Source: Triplophysa rosa (Eukaryota; Chordata; Actinopteri; Cypriniformes; Nemacheilidae). Taken from it: a stretch of 64,000 bases of DNA. The stretch lies in the NCBI RefSeq assembly GCF_024868665.1, contig NC_079894.1:4489426-4553425 (forward strand). The letters are read 5' to 3'. A program made the position numbers and the translations under genes. Below, piece after piece: positions 12,697-24,913 of this stretch. Under the pieces are notes generated by a model. It searched no databases. It worked only from the letters and a program-made list of their open reading frames with translations, and was not told where the DNA came from. The first letter of the stretch is position 1, and each line of letters begins with the position of its first letter.

Positions 12697-14569
12697 TGCA
12701 AACACATAAAGGGTGACAAACATAAATGGTGACTTATAATAAAACAGCAAAATTAGCTATATTCAAAGTAAAAAATAAAAAGTTAGCTAAACTGATAATG
12801 TTAATCAATTTTATTTAGAGAAGAAATTATCAAAAACAACTGCAATTTGTGGTGCTTATTTAGAAAGCTATAGGTATGCGTGTACGTGGATGTGTGTGAC
12901 CGAGAGAAAGTGAGTGCTTGTGTGCACGGCGCGTGCATTTGTAAACCGTACCAATTACCCTAATGTATCCTATTAAAAATGGCTTGTTCGAAGACTAGTG
13001 GCTGCAAAGACTGCATTTATAATCACAAAACAAGACCACAGAGCAAAGGGAGAGGCGTGCAAATACCTAAGGCAACATTTATAACACTGTCTTGAAATTA
13101 CTCTCCATGATCATTCCAATCAATCTTACACAAACAAAGAGCTATTGTGAGAGAGAGGCAGAAGGAGTAAAGGAGACTATCTGGTAAAAGTGAGATTTAT
13201 CTAGCAAGTGAAGGTGCAGTTTGTTTGAATGAAATTACAAACCACTGAGCTCAATTTCAAACATTAAAGGAAGTCTATCATTTCTTTAGCGCTGGGGGCA
13301 GCAAGCGAATTTGCAAAAATAATAGCTGTTTTTAAACTGGTTTTCTAAACACTCCTACAACATGCTATTGGTCAGTCAAACAGATAGTCCTGCCTTAAAC
13401 TTTGATCGAGCTAGTGTTGTTGGGTTGAGCTAAAAAAAAAAACAAGCAATAACACAGTAGTGGTTTAATAAAGCCTCTTTATAGTTAAATCAACCTGCAG
13501 ATGGCTCACGTACATACTGTAATATGTAGTATTTTAACACTGGCAAAAAGACTTCCAAAGTAAACTGAGTACTGATCATTTGATCTATGAGTCATGTTTC
13601 ATCAGTGTTGCCAGTAAACAGCAAACTGTGAATAAACATTGTGAACAGACAAACGCAAAACTCGAAAAACTGAAACTGTTAATAGATGTTATAGCTTAAT
13701 GTGTTTACAAAATAATTTACAATAAACATGGATGGGGAAAAATATCCCAGTCTCCGTAAGCCTAAGAAATTCAGTTTTGGCCTATACAAAACCTGCATGT
13801 TTCTGCAGAACCCACACATGCTATTTTTGAGTGTTTGTGCACTTTAAACTGCTGAGCCTGCTTGAATTCTGTAGTACAAGTGTTAAAATCCTGACTACTA
13901 AAAAAAATGCATTCATATTTCAACATTGTTAACAAACTGAAAATCTAGTTAGCGCTGTATATTAACACTACTTTTTTAAACTCTAAGGATTTCTACTTAT
14001 AAATATGCAGGTCCTCATGCATTCTATATTACTCTACTTGATCAAACTGTGCCATCCCCACGTGTATCCTTTATTAAAAAGTTTGGTAGAGTATTTTAGA
14101 TTGACATGTTAAACCACATATTTACTTTGTACATTTTATCCCTACCCTCCTGAGCAGACATGCTAATCCTTCAATTAAAACCATTTGTTAAATCAAAACC
14201 TGACTATTATTGATTTAAAAAAAATATATATTATTGTCTCCACGTTTTTATCATTGTCTCTGAATTTTATTTTATACAGCACCCATTTCCAACGGTTACT
14301 TTAACTAGAATCTAATGCTAAGGTTGCAAAACTCAGATGCGCAAAATGCAAATCCGAAACAACCTCCCAACCGTAATATAATGCACTATTCGAAGGAACA
14401 TATATTTTAGTGGTGTCCGAATTTATAATGTAAATTATTGAGCACACTCATTCAATCCCATGATGCATTGCAATATCAAGTGTACACTTACGGCTAGCCG
14501 CTAGCCATGCATCTTGAGGTTGTCCAAATTCACTCACTCGTTTTCATTTGGTCCTTCAAGCTGACTATA

Positions 14570-14824
14570 CACTGTAAAACACAACTATAGGTATTACTCA
14601 TTTTTTGTGTTAATTTGCGCAAGTTTTGCTCACAGTTTTTTGTTATGTAAATTTTACTTTTAATTTTTTTTTTTGGTTTTGGTTTTGTTCACACAGTTTT
14701 TAAAGTAAATTTTACTTTTTTTCAAGTTTTTGCACACAGTTCTTTAATGAAAAAAATACTAACAAAACTTGCACAAATAACACTAAAATATTAGGTCAAT
14801 CTTAATATTGTTTTTTTTACAGTG
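14570..14824. mobile_element. miniature inverted-repeat element, CACTGTAAAA ends
   Basis: CACTGTAAAA at the left and TTTTACAGTG at the right are perfect 10-bp inverted repeats. Inner TGTGTTAATTTGCGCAAG and CTTGCACAAATAACACT blocks are also inverted. It seems inserted in an older repeat with GTCCAAATTCACTCACT on its left and AGTGAATGAG on its right. Confidence 0.6.
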
Positions 14825-15924
14825 TTTTAGTAAACTAATGTAAGGGATAGTGAATGAGGGTATTGCGGGTGATTTACTCTACCATTCGGCCTCTCAAAGT
14901 GCTTACATATTGTAAACAAGGCAGTGTTTTGATAGCACCACTATGTTTGTTTTTTTGGGTAAAATAGCACGCAAATGGTTATACAGTAGTTATCTCTGCC
15001 TAATATGTAAAAAAAATGCACACACAGTGTTTTACTCTTGTAAACATGCCTGCCTTTTCACATGTTTACTTCCTGTCTAACCTTCTTCTCAGACAGCCCT
15101 CTAAAGTGAGAGATAATATGACATTTTTGACACCGCCGTGGCAGTGCCAAATAAACAGTCAACCCAAGCACATCTGTCAGACCATTTCTATGACAGACAC
15201 ATCCACTGCAGAACACATCTGCTGTTCATATTGTTTGCCTGGCAGTGACTTACACAACTGTCCACTGGCTTGCTTCTTATAGAACCTCAGAGTGAGTGAT
15301 ACATCAGCACCATGGACAGCAGCCGCTCACAAACTCTTCCAAACTACTTCTCAACAGTTTTCACTGTGTATTATATTACGTGAATTTAGAAGCTAATGCT
15401 GAATATTTAGGGCTAGTTACACTCCTGAATTAGTCACTGTTTGCAAAAAAGCAACATACACGGATTTGGATAAAAGCATGTGCCAAATGCATAAATGTAT
15501 CTATAAATAAATCTACCTAGGCCTATCTCCTCTGGGAAAAAATTCAACAATGCACTGTTTTGTTGTTCGCTAGAGGTTAAAGTAGCATAAACTTCACCAT
15601 GAGAGTTTGAGACAGCAGTAACCCCAGTGACCACTTCATCGCACAGCTGCATACTTTGACACATTTTTACTATAAAAACCCATCTGTTTGTCTGCCTCCC
15701 TGCCCAAAACACGAGCATCATGCCTCGTTTAGCACAAATAACACATATTTGCGGCTCGCCGCATATCATTCAGGACAAAAAACACAGCACACACTATGTT
15801 GACTGTCGGGTTACAAAGAGCTGACCTATTTCAGTTTCTGTAGCAGGCCTGCGACTTATATTCCTAGTAATAAATATATCACAATAGCATTCAATGAGAG
15901 GTCAAAATAATATTAGGCACTTAC

Positions 15925-16222
15925 CCAACACGAAGTACGGGAGCTCGGTATTTTCTAAATCGTCTATCACGACGACCTCGCCGGGAAAATCATTCCTGAC
16001 GGAGAAGAGCAGCTTGGGCTCGGAGGCCGACGGGCTGTGCATGATGCTCAGGTCGTTCTCGCGCAAAAACGGCAGAGCTGATACTGTCACGCTTTTCATT
16101 TTGCACTCCATATCTTGGGACTGATCTTCTTCGCCGTTCAGGCATCGCACGGCGGCGGGATTGAGGACGGCAATCCACAAAATGCCGCGAAGGAAAGCGG
16201 AGTGTGCATGTGGCGGTAGCAT
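15925..16222 (-). CDS. astn1: astrotactin-1, first coding exon (partial gene)
   Basis: Astrotactin-1 is a neuronal membrane protein that acts in glial-guided migration of young neurons. This exon gives the N-terminal 99 residues plus one base of the next codon. It begins with ATG at 16222. Residues 10-26 are hydrophobic and look like a signal peptide. From Cys40 onward the sequence matches the conserved astrotactin N-terminus almost residue for residue (for example [20 protein letters not shown] and [13 protein letters not shown]). The exon stops at a consensus GTAAGT donor (15924 down to 15919) in phase 1. The leftover G would start the Glu codon that follows VL in mammalian ASTN1, so the splice site is well supported. 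The signal-peptide region diverges from mammals, as is usual. The full protein is about 1,300 residues; the remaining exons lie before position 1. I am sure of the family. astn1 rather than astn2 rests on recalled protein similarity and on the brinp neighbour. Confidence 0.95.
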
Positions 16223-16500
16223 CTTGCAGGAGACAGCGCAGCGGCTCCGCGTTCTGCGGCAGTCGGGCAGAGGCGCACCGGGAGCTGGAGGCAGAGAAGC
16301 GGGGGATGCGCTGGATACACGCGCTGATCTCCGGGCGTGCTGTCCGAGTCCAAATAAACGACGTGCGCGGGGTTTAAGATTCAGATTGTCTTCATTCGAA
16401 TGCTAAACGTTGTTGTTGTCATCGTAACACGAACGGGCTTAGTGATGACAGCGATAGAGGCGGATCACCGCAGCATCGGAGCCCGTTATTGGACTTCTTG
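16223..16500 (-). promoter_or_regulatory. astn1: astn1 5' UTR and proximal promoter region
   Basis: The stretch upstream of the astn1 ATG is visibly GC- and CpG-rich against AT-rich surroundings, like a vertebrate CpG-island promoter. An ATTGG at 16488-16492 is a CCAAT box on the minus strand, 266 bp upstream of the ATG. No TATA box is evident. The transcription start cannot be placed from sequence; it probably lies between about 16300 and 16450. The role is inferred from position and composition. Confidence 0.6.
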
Positions 16501-19500
16501 TTGCAGTGATTTTTCTTGTTGCAGTGGGCACACATCAGCAAACGTGTAATGATGGTACATTACCATTTTGAAACAAGTTATGTTGACCCCATGAGTTATT
16601 TCTGCTTTATTTAGTTTGATCAAATTCATGCACTGTACTATAATTTTCCACTTTTTTTTCGTTTTATTGTTTGATTAGATTATTCATTGACTAATTATTT
16701 TTTTTACATTTGAATTATGGCACAAAGCACATTCTACGGCACAATCCCCGAACAGCATACTAATAAATAATGAATGCAAAACATAACAGTCAGTAGACGA
16801 AGAAACTTGATGATCACACAGTTCACTGAACACTGAGGAACTAAGAGCTGAACTTTCAAGCCTGGAAGCCAAAAGCATCGTTTGAAGCAAACAGCAGCTG
16901 CACGCTTGAAAAAAAAGAAAGGATAGAAAGAAGCAGTGCAGTCTGCCCCAAAGAATGATCTCCCTGAATCTTGAGCTTACTCCTGCACTGAAGCAAAGCT
17001 TTAGCAAAGTGTGAAGCACTTTTGTGATGAAAGGGCACAATACTCATTTCAGCTTTGACCTGCTCAATAATTGAACTTTGAGGGTGGTGGGGGGAAGAGG
17101 GTCTTTGGCACAGTTGTGGTCTTCTTGTGATTTCTTTTCTCTTTTAGGGTCCTTCTTGTTTAGCCATTACTGTCTGTGGTTTACACATATCCAAAGGCGA
17201 TGTTAAGGCAGAGGCACGGTGAACTGTTAAAATAATGTGAAGACATTAGTCTTCTCAGAATTTACTCTGTGTTTTTTAATGTAACGCTCTCAAAAAAAAA
17301 AAGAGAGTGCTCGGTGTTGATATTTACAGTATGGTGCAATCTTATCACTGTAAAGTAAAAAGTATGATGATTCATTTTTTATTATAATTATTAATGTCAT
17401 GGTAACTGTGAAGACTAAAGCCTCTCTTGTTTGTTTACATTTTAAGCTGCGTGGCATGGGAGCTCAACTGGATGTTTTAAGGAATCTAACCAGACAAGGC
17501 ACAAATCCTTGTCCCTTAACATCATAGGCAATGCCAAGAAGCAAATGTGTACACAGATTTAAAAAGCCCGTGGAATAACAACGCCATCTTAATGAATAAA
17601 GAAATAAATAAAAACACAGAAAAACAAAAATGTCCCACTTTAAACAAAACATGCAAAATCAGAAATGCTTTATTATACCGATTACATACAAGTTTTCTAA
17701 ATGTTACAGAACAGTAATTCACAAAAAAGGACTTTCACAGGCCGGGTCACAGCTTATTGATTTACCCTTGTTTTCGATGTCTACTAAAGATTATGCTATT
17801 TTTTTCAACCTCATAGAATTATTAAAGATAAAATAATTTTACCCATTTGATTTTTTTAATGTTGTTTAGCATATTTAATCATATATCCTAAGTTGCTTGC
17901 ACAGTAGTTGAAATAAAATAAACATCTTTACAATTCTTACATATGGCTATGCTAAGTTAAAAACAAACAATGCTGGGGAGTCAACTAGACCCACAAACAT
18001 TGAGACCAAGCAATCATGTAATACATTGCATGTCTGTAATAATACAGGATGGTTGTGCACTGTGCAGTCAAGCACACATAATTCAAACTGTGTGTGTTCT
18101 GTTTTGACAGTTCTGAAAAAAATGCACTGTAAAAATCATGATCTTATGTGAGGATTGCAAAAACAGATATTACATCATACAGTAACAGCAGAGATGTCAG
18201 TGTTTGGAAAAAATGTAAAAGACTCAGCAGAGCTCCGACTAAAGCATGATGTTATGAGATCCACCTTAACAGAAGAGCTTCTTTGTGACAAGAGAAATTT
18301 AAGTTATGCCGTTTTCTGTGTTATGCATTTGTTTACATTGCGATCGCACTCGGCATTACCCACGACAACCAAATTTCATGCAAATCTGTCGTCAGATTTA
18401 GAAAAGAAGAACATTCCCATATGTTTTCTGTAAGGCTTACTGCACGCTGTATTTGACATGACAAATTATTTCCAAGCAGCTATCACTCAGGGATTTGCAA
18501 TCTTCCTATTTCCAGCACAGAGCCGTTGCGAGAGAGAGAGTCGTGACAACAGAAGTCAAAGTTCCAGGAAGTTATGTTTTCTCTTTAAATTATTTATTTC
18601 TTTATTTTTTTATTCATTAAATGACTTGCGTCTATAAATGAGTTAAAAGTTCCTCAATTGGTCTGTTTAGCCGCAGCTCCAAGCGTTACTAACTTCCAGG
18701 AATTGTTGAGAGGCTCCATGAACCGCCATTGCTATGAAAAAACTGGTCCATTGGAGTCAACGGTGGTGACGCAACTCTCTCTCTCTCAATGGCTCTGATC
18801 CAGCATATTGTTCTTATGTTTGATAAAATATCCTAGCATTTTAAATTTAAACATAAGCTTCTTTTCTAAGAACAAATCATACTCTAAATGTACAATACAA
18901 TGTCCTCTCTACAATTATGCAGATTCATTTAAACGGTCAAATACAAGCTTCTCAAAGGGTTTTGAGAAACAAATTCAGCACACAAACAATAGTTTTAAAG
19001 CATAACACTCATTGAGAGAACATGTACAAGCACTGCTGGCAAATCAAAGATTTTGTTGGCTTTAGGAATCTCGAAATAATCCCCATGTATTTATAACACA
19101 CATCTGTCTGGAAAAGGAGAATAATTAGTACATAAGCATTAAAAGAACGTCATGTTCAGTATTGTACTAACAGCCGTGTCAATACAGAAACCACTTTTTA
19201 TTGTGCGCTTCTGTTAAAACACGGTCTATTAAAAACACCATACTGCAGTAAGATTGGTAATTTGTTTACAGGCAGGTGTCCTTCCAGCCATGTGTAAGCA
19301 GTAATATGGGCCAGATGTTTGACGAAATGAGAGACTTCCTTCCCCTCATGTACAAGGTGTTACCTCTTAACCAATTAACTGGAGAAAAAGATGAAGCACT
19401 TCATGCAATCTGCTGATACAGCACACAGAAGAAACTACAAAGCTAAAAGTGTTGCAAAAGTCAAAGCGCGATATAAAATGCCAGAAGTGAAAGGTTGTAA

Positions 19501-21496
19501 GTTCCGACTTGTGTTTGCACTACGAGTCTGTGTTAATTTACACATTCTCAGCAACATATAGAACAGGTTTGTTGTTGTCAAACAACTACAAATCTTTACA
19601 CATCAGAGCTGAGATTCTTCAATTTGACATACAATTGTAAACAGATTTTGCAGTTCTCGTGTCCTGATACACACGCTCTTTCTTAAACAAAACACCCCTC
19701 CAATTTGAGAATTTAAAAAGTTTGAAAGACTGAATATTTAGGGCAGCTAAAATTAATTCAATGCATAATAATAAATTCAGGCAGCTGTATGTAAATATGT
19801 TAATATTTCATGAAGTTGCATCAAAACCACGTTCAGCATTTTTGTATGGACGAAATGTTCTTTTCCATACACTCATCGCTCATGTTTTGTATAAATTTGT
19901 CATATTCAGACGGCCGTTCAACTATGTATGAAGATTTCAAAAGATCCAGAATGACAGTCATATGATTGTTTACATGGCGTACAATGTAGGAAGTGATTTT
20001 GAAGTACAATATTCTTTCTCCAAATTGCGATGAAAATATTATGCTTGTGAAGAAGAACAACATATTCTTCATCCGTTAGCAATTTACAATTAGATTCTAA
20101 GAAATGGCCCTGACATACACGGCATTCATTTAGGATTCCTGTAAATGCTATGCCTAGTTTTATGACATTAACACAATTACACGAATCTACATCCATTTTT
20201 CAAATCGTAACTCTCTTAACTCAACGAACTTCATTTATCTCTTGAACATCAGAAAGTCATTCAGGTGTGAGAGAGAGAAGACATCAGGAAAACTTGACTG
20301 CAAACGTCTGCCAGGTTTCTCTCCAGAGATTGCACCCTCCGAGTGTTTTTTACACGTCAACGTCATAAGAAAAATAGCGACGGGAAGTATCTGCCCCCTC
20401 GCCCCCAAAGATGAATCACCCTTGTTGTCCAGTTGTCCATTCTCCAAACACAGAGCGGGCAATGATCTCACTGACGAACACCGCCATGGATTGACCTTCT
20501 TCTCATAGCAATGATTAGTCCCTTGAGCACGCGGCAGCTGGCGAGGTAATGTATTGTTGGCACGTAAAAGTGATGCTGCAAGGAGCAGAGAGAGACCAGG
20601 AGACTCACGTACCTTAGAGTTTGACCATCTGTGGCCTATTGCTGGTCATTAAGGTTTCTAATTTGGGACGACTTGGGAATAAAGCAAACTGGAGCTGAAA
20701 TGTCATTAGCTGAATACTGGTGAGGTGTACTGCGATATTTACATATCTATACACCTTAATTGTCTTTGCTTGGCTGCCATGACATTGAAGCTGGGAAAAC
20801 AAGAACATTCTATTCCAGATATTTCATTTGCAGGTAAATCAGCACCATTAACTTGACAATATAACCCCGTGCACAGAAACGGACCATTACGCTTCAAATA
20901 GAAGAGCATTAACACAGAGAATATTATTGCAACCGTTGTTTTGAATGGATTTTAATGTTAATGATGTCTTAATTAGAGCTTTGTTTGATCTTTCAGACAG
21001 TGTTGCCTGAAATTACCTATCAAATCTAGCTTTTCGCTAATATTGTGGCAGATAGAATAGCGATACGAAATAAACATGTCAAATACATTCAGACTCAATT
21101 GAAAGGATAAGACCATCCAAAAAATGTTCTTTTAATATTTTGTTTGTTTAAAACAAACTTCTAAAAGACGAAGATGAGATGTATTCTGTGCTGTATCCTT
21201 ACAATAACTGTTAATTTAGTGTCGCTGCTTGTGTCAACAGTTTTGTTTTACTTTTTTTTGTGCAAATGCATAAGAGTGTTAAGGTTTAAAAAGCAAACAG
21301 AAATGCAATGCTTGGGGCACAAACAGAGAGCTTATTTTTATCAAGCCCAGGCAGAAGAGACAAATGATATGCAGGAAACATTCCAGCTTGAAGCAGAAAA
21401 ATGCTTGAGGTTTTGGATGTGCAAGAATAGATGTCAACAATACTTCAGAGAAGTACATTATATCACATTGTAAATCATTAATGTTGATGGAATAAG

Positions 21497-21520
21497 CGCC
21501 CCCACCCCCACCCCCCCCCC
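21497..21520. repeat. C-rich low-complexity tract
   Basis: A run of C interrupted by a few A and G bases, 50 bp before the TIR-flanked unit at 21571. It is simple sequence with no evident function. Confidence 0.7.
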
Positions 21521-21570
21521 ATTACTGTTGCTAACTCGGACAAGCGACTGGAGTTCCTAATGTCTTTCAA

Positions 21571-22065
21571 TACGCCCTTTTCACATGACGTCACGCATCG
21601 TCCGTTCTGCCGCGAAGCAGTGTATCATTACTTCCGCTAGCACTCCAGTCATAAGTGCTAATGCACGTATAAGCTGGTTTGCCAACCGCCAGTAAAAACA
21701 AGAAGAGAAAGTTTACCAAGTGGCTTGCACATCTGCCACAAATACGTCTAGATGATGTACAACGTCTTGCAGACAAATTTTCGCTAACGACAAGATCAAA
21801 GCTAGAGAAAGGATACAAATTCTTCGTTGAACAGTACCTGTTTGATTATGAAGGTAAGTGTTTTGTTTTCTTTTTGTGTTAGCGAAGGTGCTAGGATAAG
21901 TACTTGAATACGTGTTCTGTCAGTGTTTTTTCTCACTGTTGTTAAATTCTAGCGCGACAGCAAAACGGAAGTTCTTCTTCTTGTTGTTTGTTGCAAGACG
22001 GATGTTATGATACACTGCTTTGCAAAAAGGAGGAAGTTAAGTGACGTCATTGTGAAAAGGGCGTA
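21571..22065. mobile_element. TIR-flanked unit carrying an exon-like piece
   Basis: The left end TACGCCCTTTTCACATGACG and right end TGACGTCATTGTGAAAAGGG-CGTA form near-perfect 24-25 bp inverted repeats, one base different in length. Inside, 21679-21853 is open on the plus strand, rich in Lys/Arg at the start (KNKKRKFTKW), and ends at a good donor, GAAG|GTAAGT (21854). The open frame has TTG where a start Met would be expected. The unit resembles a nonautonomous element that either carries the first exon of its own gene or has captured a host-like exon. The superfamily is unclear; TA flanks the CGCCC ends. Confidence 0.65.
21679..21853 (+). pseudogene. exon-like coding remnant inside the TIR unit
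   Basis: The open frame reads as a basic N-terminus followed by LPQIRLDDVQRLADKF and KLEKGYKFFVEQYLFDYEG, then a GTAAGT donor. From memory this looks like the start of a repetitive fish family with a SWIM-type or YqaJ-like composition, but I cannot confirm that. The start codon appears lost and no in-frame acceptor follows. I call it a decayed copy; the function is unknown. Confidence 0.4.
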
Positions 22066-22288
22066 TGGCAGCTGTCAGTGTGAAAACCTTGTCCGAAGTT
22101 GTTTTTGGTACATTTTGGACACACTCTATCGTCGAGGACCTAAATATGCCATGGAGGGATATATAAACCATTTTAAAATAAATATGGTGGATAACAAATT
22201 TAATTTGGAAGCGAGGGTTCACAGATCACAATGCGAGCGGGAGAAGCCTCATGTTAGGGTCGTCACGATCGCAGATGATAACATCTAG
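22007..22288 (+). pseudogene. coding remnant that looks like the continuation of the exon at 21.7 kb
   Basis: The last 44 codons (from 22154; GYINHFKINM, NLEARVHRSQCEREKPHVR, ending DDNI and TAG) read like the continuation of the protein piece at 21679-21853: the earlier piece stops at DYEG and this one resumes at EGY. The only nearby AG would give a one-base frame error, and it has no pyrimidine tract. Most of the segment lies outside the right TIR at 22065. It is therefore probably a broken copy of a repetitive gene. Confidence 0.35.
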
Positions 22289-22677
22289 GATCAACTGTTC
22301 ATGTACCGCAGGCTAGGATTAAACTAATTTACATTTAACCAGTTTAATATGGAGAGACACTGAAATGTAGACATTGGTTTATGACCTACAATGTACATGC
22401 TGTGAGAACAGTTAGCTTTTAGGTTTGGACGTTGCAACTCATATTCAACTGCCATTGGCTCATCTGCGTTCGAGGGGAGGGGCTTACCGAAAGGTCAATT
22501 GTAACACGCTATGGTTTTACAGACAGATCTTAACTTAAGCCAGGACTATGTCTTTGTTTAATTAGGAGATTTACATCGCTTCTATAAAATGACTTAGACT
22601 GAACAATGGCCTTGATATATTTTAAGATCTGTCAGTGCAGGTTATAACATTCATTTTTGGTCTGGGACTAGCCTTAA

Positions 22678-23089
22678 AGGGATACTCCACCCCAAAATGA
22701 AAATTCTGTCATGATTTACTCACCCCAAGTTGTTCCAAACCTGTATAAATGACTTTGTTCAGTTGAACACAGAGAAAGATATTTGGAAGAATGTTTGTAA
22801 CTGAGATCCTGGGACATCACTGACTACCACAGTACAAAAATGAGTCAAAAGTGCCCCAGAACTGTTTGTTTTCATTCTTCAAAATATCTTCTTTTGTATG
22901 CAACAGAACAAAAAAATATACAGTAAGTTTCCTATTAGTCAATGGTGCCTCGAAACTGTCAGGTGTGAACATTCTTCCGAATCGCTTTCTTTGTCTTAAA
23001 CTGAACAAAGAAATGTACGTATACAGGTTTGGAACAACTTGAGGGTGATTAAATCATGACAGAATTTTTTATTATTGGGTGAACTATCC
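22678..23089. mobile_element. palindromic miniature family, copy C (near complete)
   Basis: It starts AAGGGATACTCCACCCCAAA and ends with its inverted counterpart TTGGGTGAACTATCC. The subterminal arms TGTTCCAAACCTGTA and GGTTTGGAACAACTTGAGGG are also inverted. This is the most complete copy in the window, located in the astn1-brinp2 intergenic region. Confidence 0.75.
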
Positions 23090-24090
23090 GTAAGTCTTGT
23101 CTCTGAAAGTCTGCATGTGTCTCTGGAAATATATTTTTGTTTGATGAAAAAGCTGTGTGATTGTTTCATTTTGTGAGAATCTGTCCTTTTAAGGTTGTGT
23201 TTTCTTTAAATTAACGAAGATAAAACTTTATCTCTAGTTTGTTGGTTAACATCATGATTTGACAGATGCTGGTAACTACCATGTTTATCATGATTTTGAG
23301 GCCGGGGGCAAAAAACAGAATACACATTTATTTATTAGCTAATCAACACATTTCATTTTTTTAGAAAACTGCAAATTACATTATTCCTGTCAACAAAACG
23401 AATTAACACACGCGGTCTTGTGTATCGAAAGTCATGCTGAGTGACACAAAAGCAGTTTGTGCTGACTGACACAAAAAAAGAGGGAAATTCGTGTCTATGA
23501 ACACGAATCAATAGATTCTAAATTTCGTGCCTATGCCACGAACTGCCATGAGAATGGGTTCTTTTTTATTATAAAAAATGTACAGATTTGAACAGTTTAC
23601 ATTACTGTTGTCTTTTTCATTATACAGCAAATATGTTATGGTACACTTACAGTTGGCACCCATATTGTTATAATGTCGTCATAACATCATATACCAACTT
23701 GATGGAAAATGTAAATAACATATTTATGTCACAGATTCAATAGGTTCGGTAAAATTGTTATTTTTATGCTGTTCATGACTTAGAAAAGTCCGCCATGTCA
23801 AAATGAGTCGTATGAAAGTTCGAGTTCAAGCATCCCATTTTATCTTTCAATTCCCAAGATATCTGAAACACACAAGCTGACACGATCTGACTTCTGGCTT
23901 TATTGTATAAAGAACAAGATACGTCTCTTGAAAAACTGGAGACTTTGTCAGTACGAATTCGGTTTGCCAGGAGTCACAACAAATTTGTAGCAGACAAATT
24001 TGGCTAAAGCACAGGGAGAAAAGCATTTTCGCTTTCATTAGCCACCCTGTCCCTCCAGGGCTCAGTGCCTATCCTTTCCTCCCTGAACGT

Positions 24091-24131
24091 GCTCTCTCTC
24101 CCCCCTCTTTCTCTCTCTCTCTCTCTTCTTC
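24091..24131. repeat. CT-rich polypyrimidine tract
   Basis: A nearly pure C/T run, mostly CTCTCT, lies immediately upstream of the CCAAT box of the putative brinp2 promoter. It is a low-complexity tract of a kind often seen in TATA-less promoters. Any regulatory role is inference. Confidence 0.7.
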
Positions 24132-24149
24132 CCTCACATCGCTCCCTGC

Positions 24150-24200
24150 TGGGCTCAGCCAATCAGAGCAGACGGGGCGTGGCTACTGGTCTCAGTTGGA
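24150..24200 (+). promoter_or_regulatory. brinp2: putative brinp2 core promoter (CCAAT box and GC box)
   Basis: GCCAATCAG at 24158-24166 is a good forward CCAAT (NF-Y) box. GGGGCGTGGC at 24174-24183 is a good GC/KLF box. They sit at the left edge of a GC-rich block that ends in a strong splice donor. No TATA box is present. The assignment to brinp2 rests on position, orientation and the known untranslated first exon of the gene. Confidence 0.55.
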
Positions 24201-24219
24201 CAGGGCTCGTTGAAAAGAA

Positions 24220-24913
24220 AGAGATGCTTTCCTGAAAGACATGGAGTAGCTCTCCTCTGCGCGAGGCGTACTGTTCTGGGGTTTGGCAGTGAGTGATGTC
24301 TACCACACGGGCAGCTCCTCTCTGGCACGCACATACAAACAAACACAAAGAAACAGACGCTGGATGTCACAAATGAACCGAGGCAGGTGCAGTTTCTTTA
24401 CTTGGATGGATAATGCATACGAGTTGAAAGGAGAACGCAGCTTCGTATGGATTTATCATCTTTCTGATTTTAATCTGCTCTCTGCTTTTGTCCTTATTTT
24501 GCTGCAGCCTACATATCGATCAGGAAGAAGATCAATCAGAAATACACCTCCGACTTTCTTTTCTGGCTCGCCAACACACCGCTGGGACTCTTTCTGAAAA
24601 ACTGGCTTTGAAAGTTTCAATACAGTTTTTCCCTTGAACTGATCGAAATGAAAAGCAACATTTTGCTCACATGCATGAAGAACTCCACGCGCAAGGTTTG
24701 AACATAGTTGCGCGCTCTCTTTGGAGCAAGGTTTGTCAATACGATACCTGGATTACCCTTTTGACTGCCCGGTGAACCCTTGTGAATCACAGCAGAGGAG
24801 GTAAAGGTACGTCAGGGGGTCTGCAGTCTTTAGATCGGACCGAGAATCAAACAGTGTTACAAGCTGATCGGATACAAGCACTTTCGGGACAGGAACCACC
24901 CTTCACAGTCGGG
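24220..24913 (+). other. brinp2: putative untranslated exon 1 of brinp2
   Basis: This GC-rich block follows the CCAAT and GC boxes and ends at GGG|GTGAGT (donor at 24914). Two further usable donors lie inside it, GAG|GTAAAG at 24801 and AAG|GTACGT at 24807, so the exon end may vary. The 5' end is a guess from promoter spacing. BRINP genes have a noncoding first exon and their coding sequence starts in exon 2, which fits. The block contains several upstream ATGs; one encodes a complete 17-residue ORF at 24648-24701. A longer open frame (to 24597) lacks a convincing ATG and resembles no known protein. A transcript would settle the exon limits. Confidence 0.5.

Larger units (their letters stand above)
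1..15918 (-). other. astn1: astn1 intron 1 (partial)
   Basis: No astrotactin exon is seen upstream of 15919 on the plus coordinate. In particular the next conserved block after the VLE junction is not recognisable on the minus strand, so the stretch is intron. It holds a solo-LTR-like element (898-1423), a TTAA-flanked miniature (3636-4007), pieces of the palindromic miniature family, Tc1-like miniatures at 11.8-12.5 and 14.6-14.8 kb, and otherwise AT-rich unique-looking DNA. Open frames here are short and resemble nothing I know. Confidence 0.75.
16501..24150. other. intergenic interval between divergent astn1 and brinp2
   Basis: No recognisable host coding exon is seen between the two divergent gene starts. 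The interval contains a TIR-flanked unit with an exon-like piece (21571-22065), a related coding remnant just outside it, one palindromic miniature (22678-23089) and a polypyrimidine tract next to brinp2 exon 1. Because both neighbours are neural genes transcribed outward, shared enhancers would be expected here, but none can be named from sequence. Confidence 0.6.

Noticed and set aside
21174..21473. 99-residue ATG-initiated frame with a hydrophobic N-terminal segment, intergenic
   Set aside because: The hydrophobic run (residues 3-36) follows from T-rich DNA. There is no homology, promoter or conserved motif to support a gene.
24283..24597. 104-codon frame in putative brinp2 exon 1
   Set aside because: It opens at TTG, has no homology, and lies where BRINP genes have untranslated sequence.
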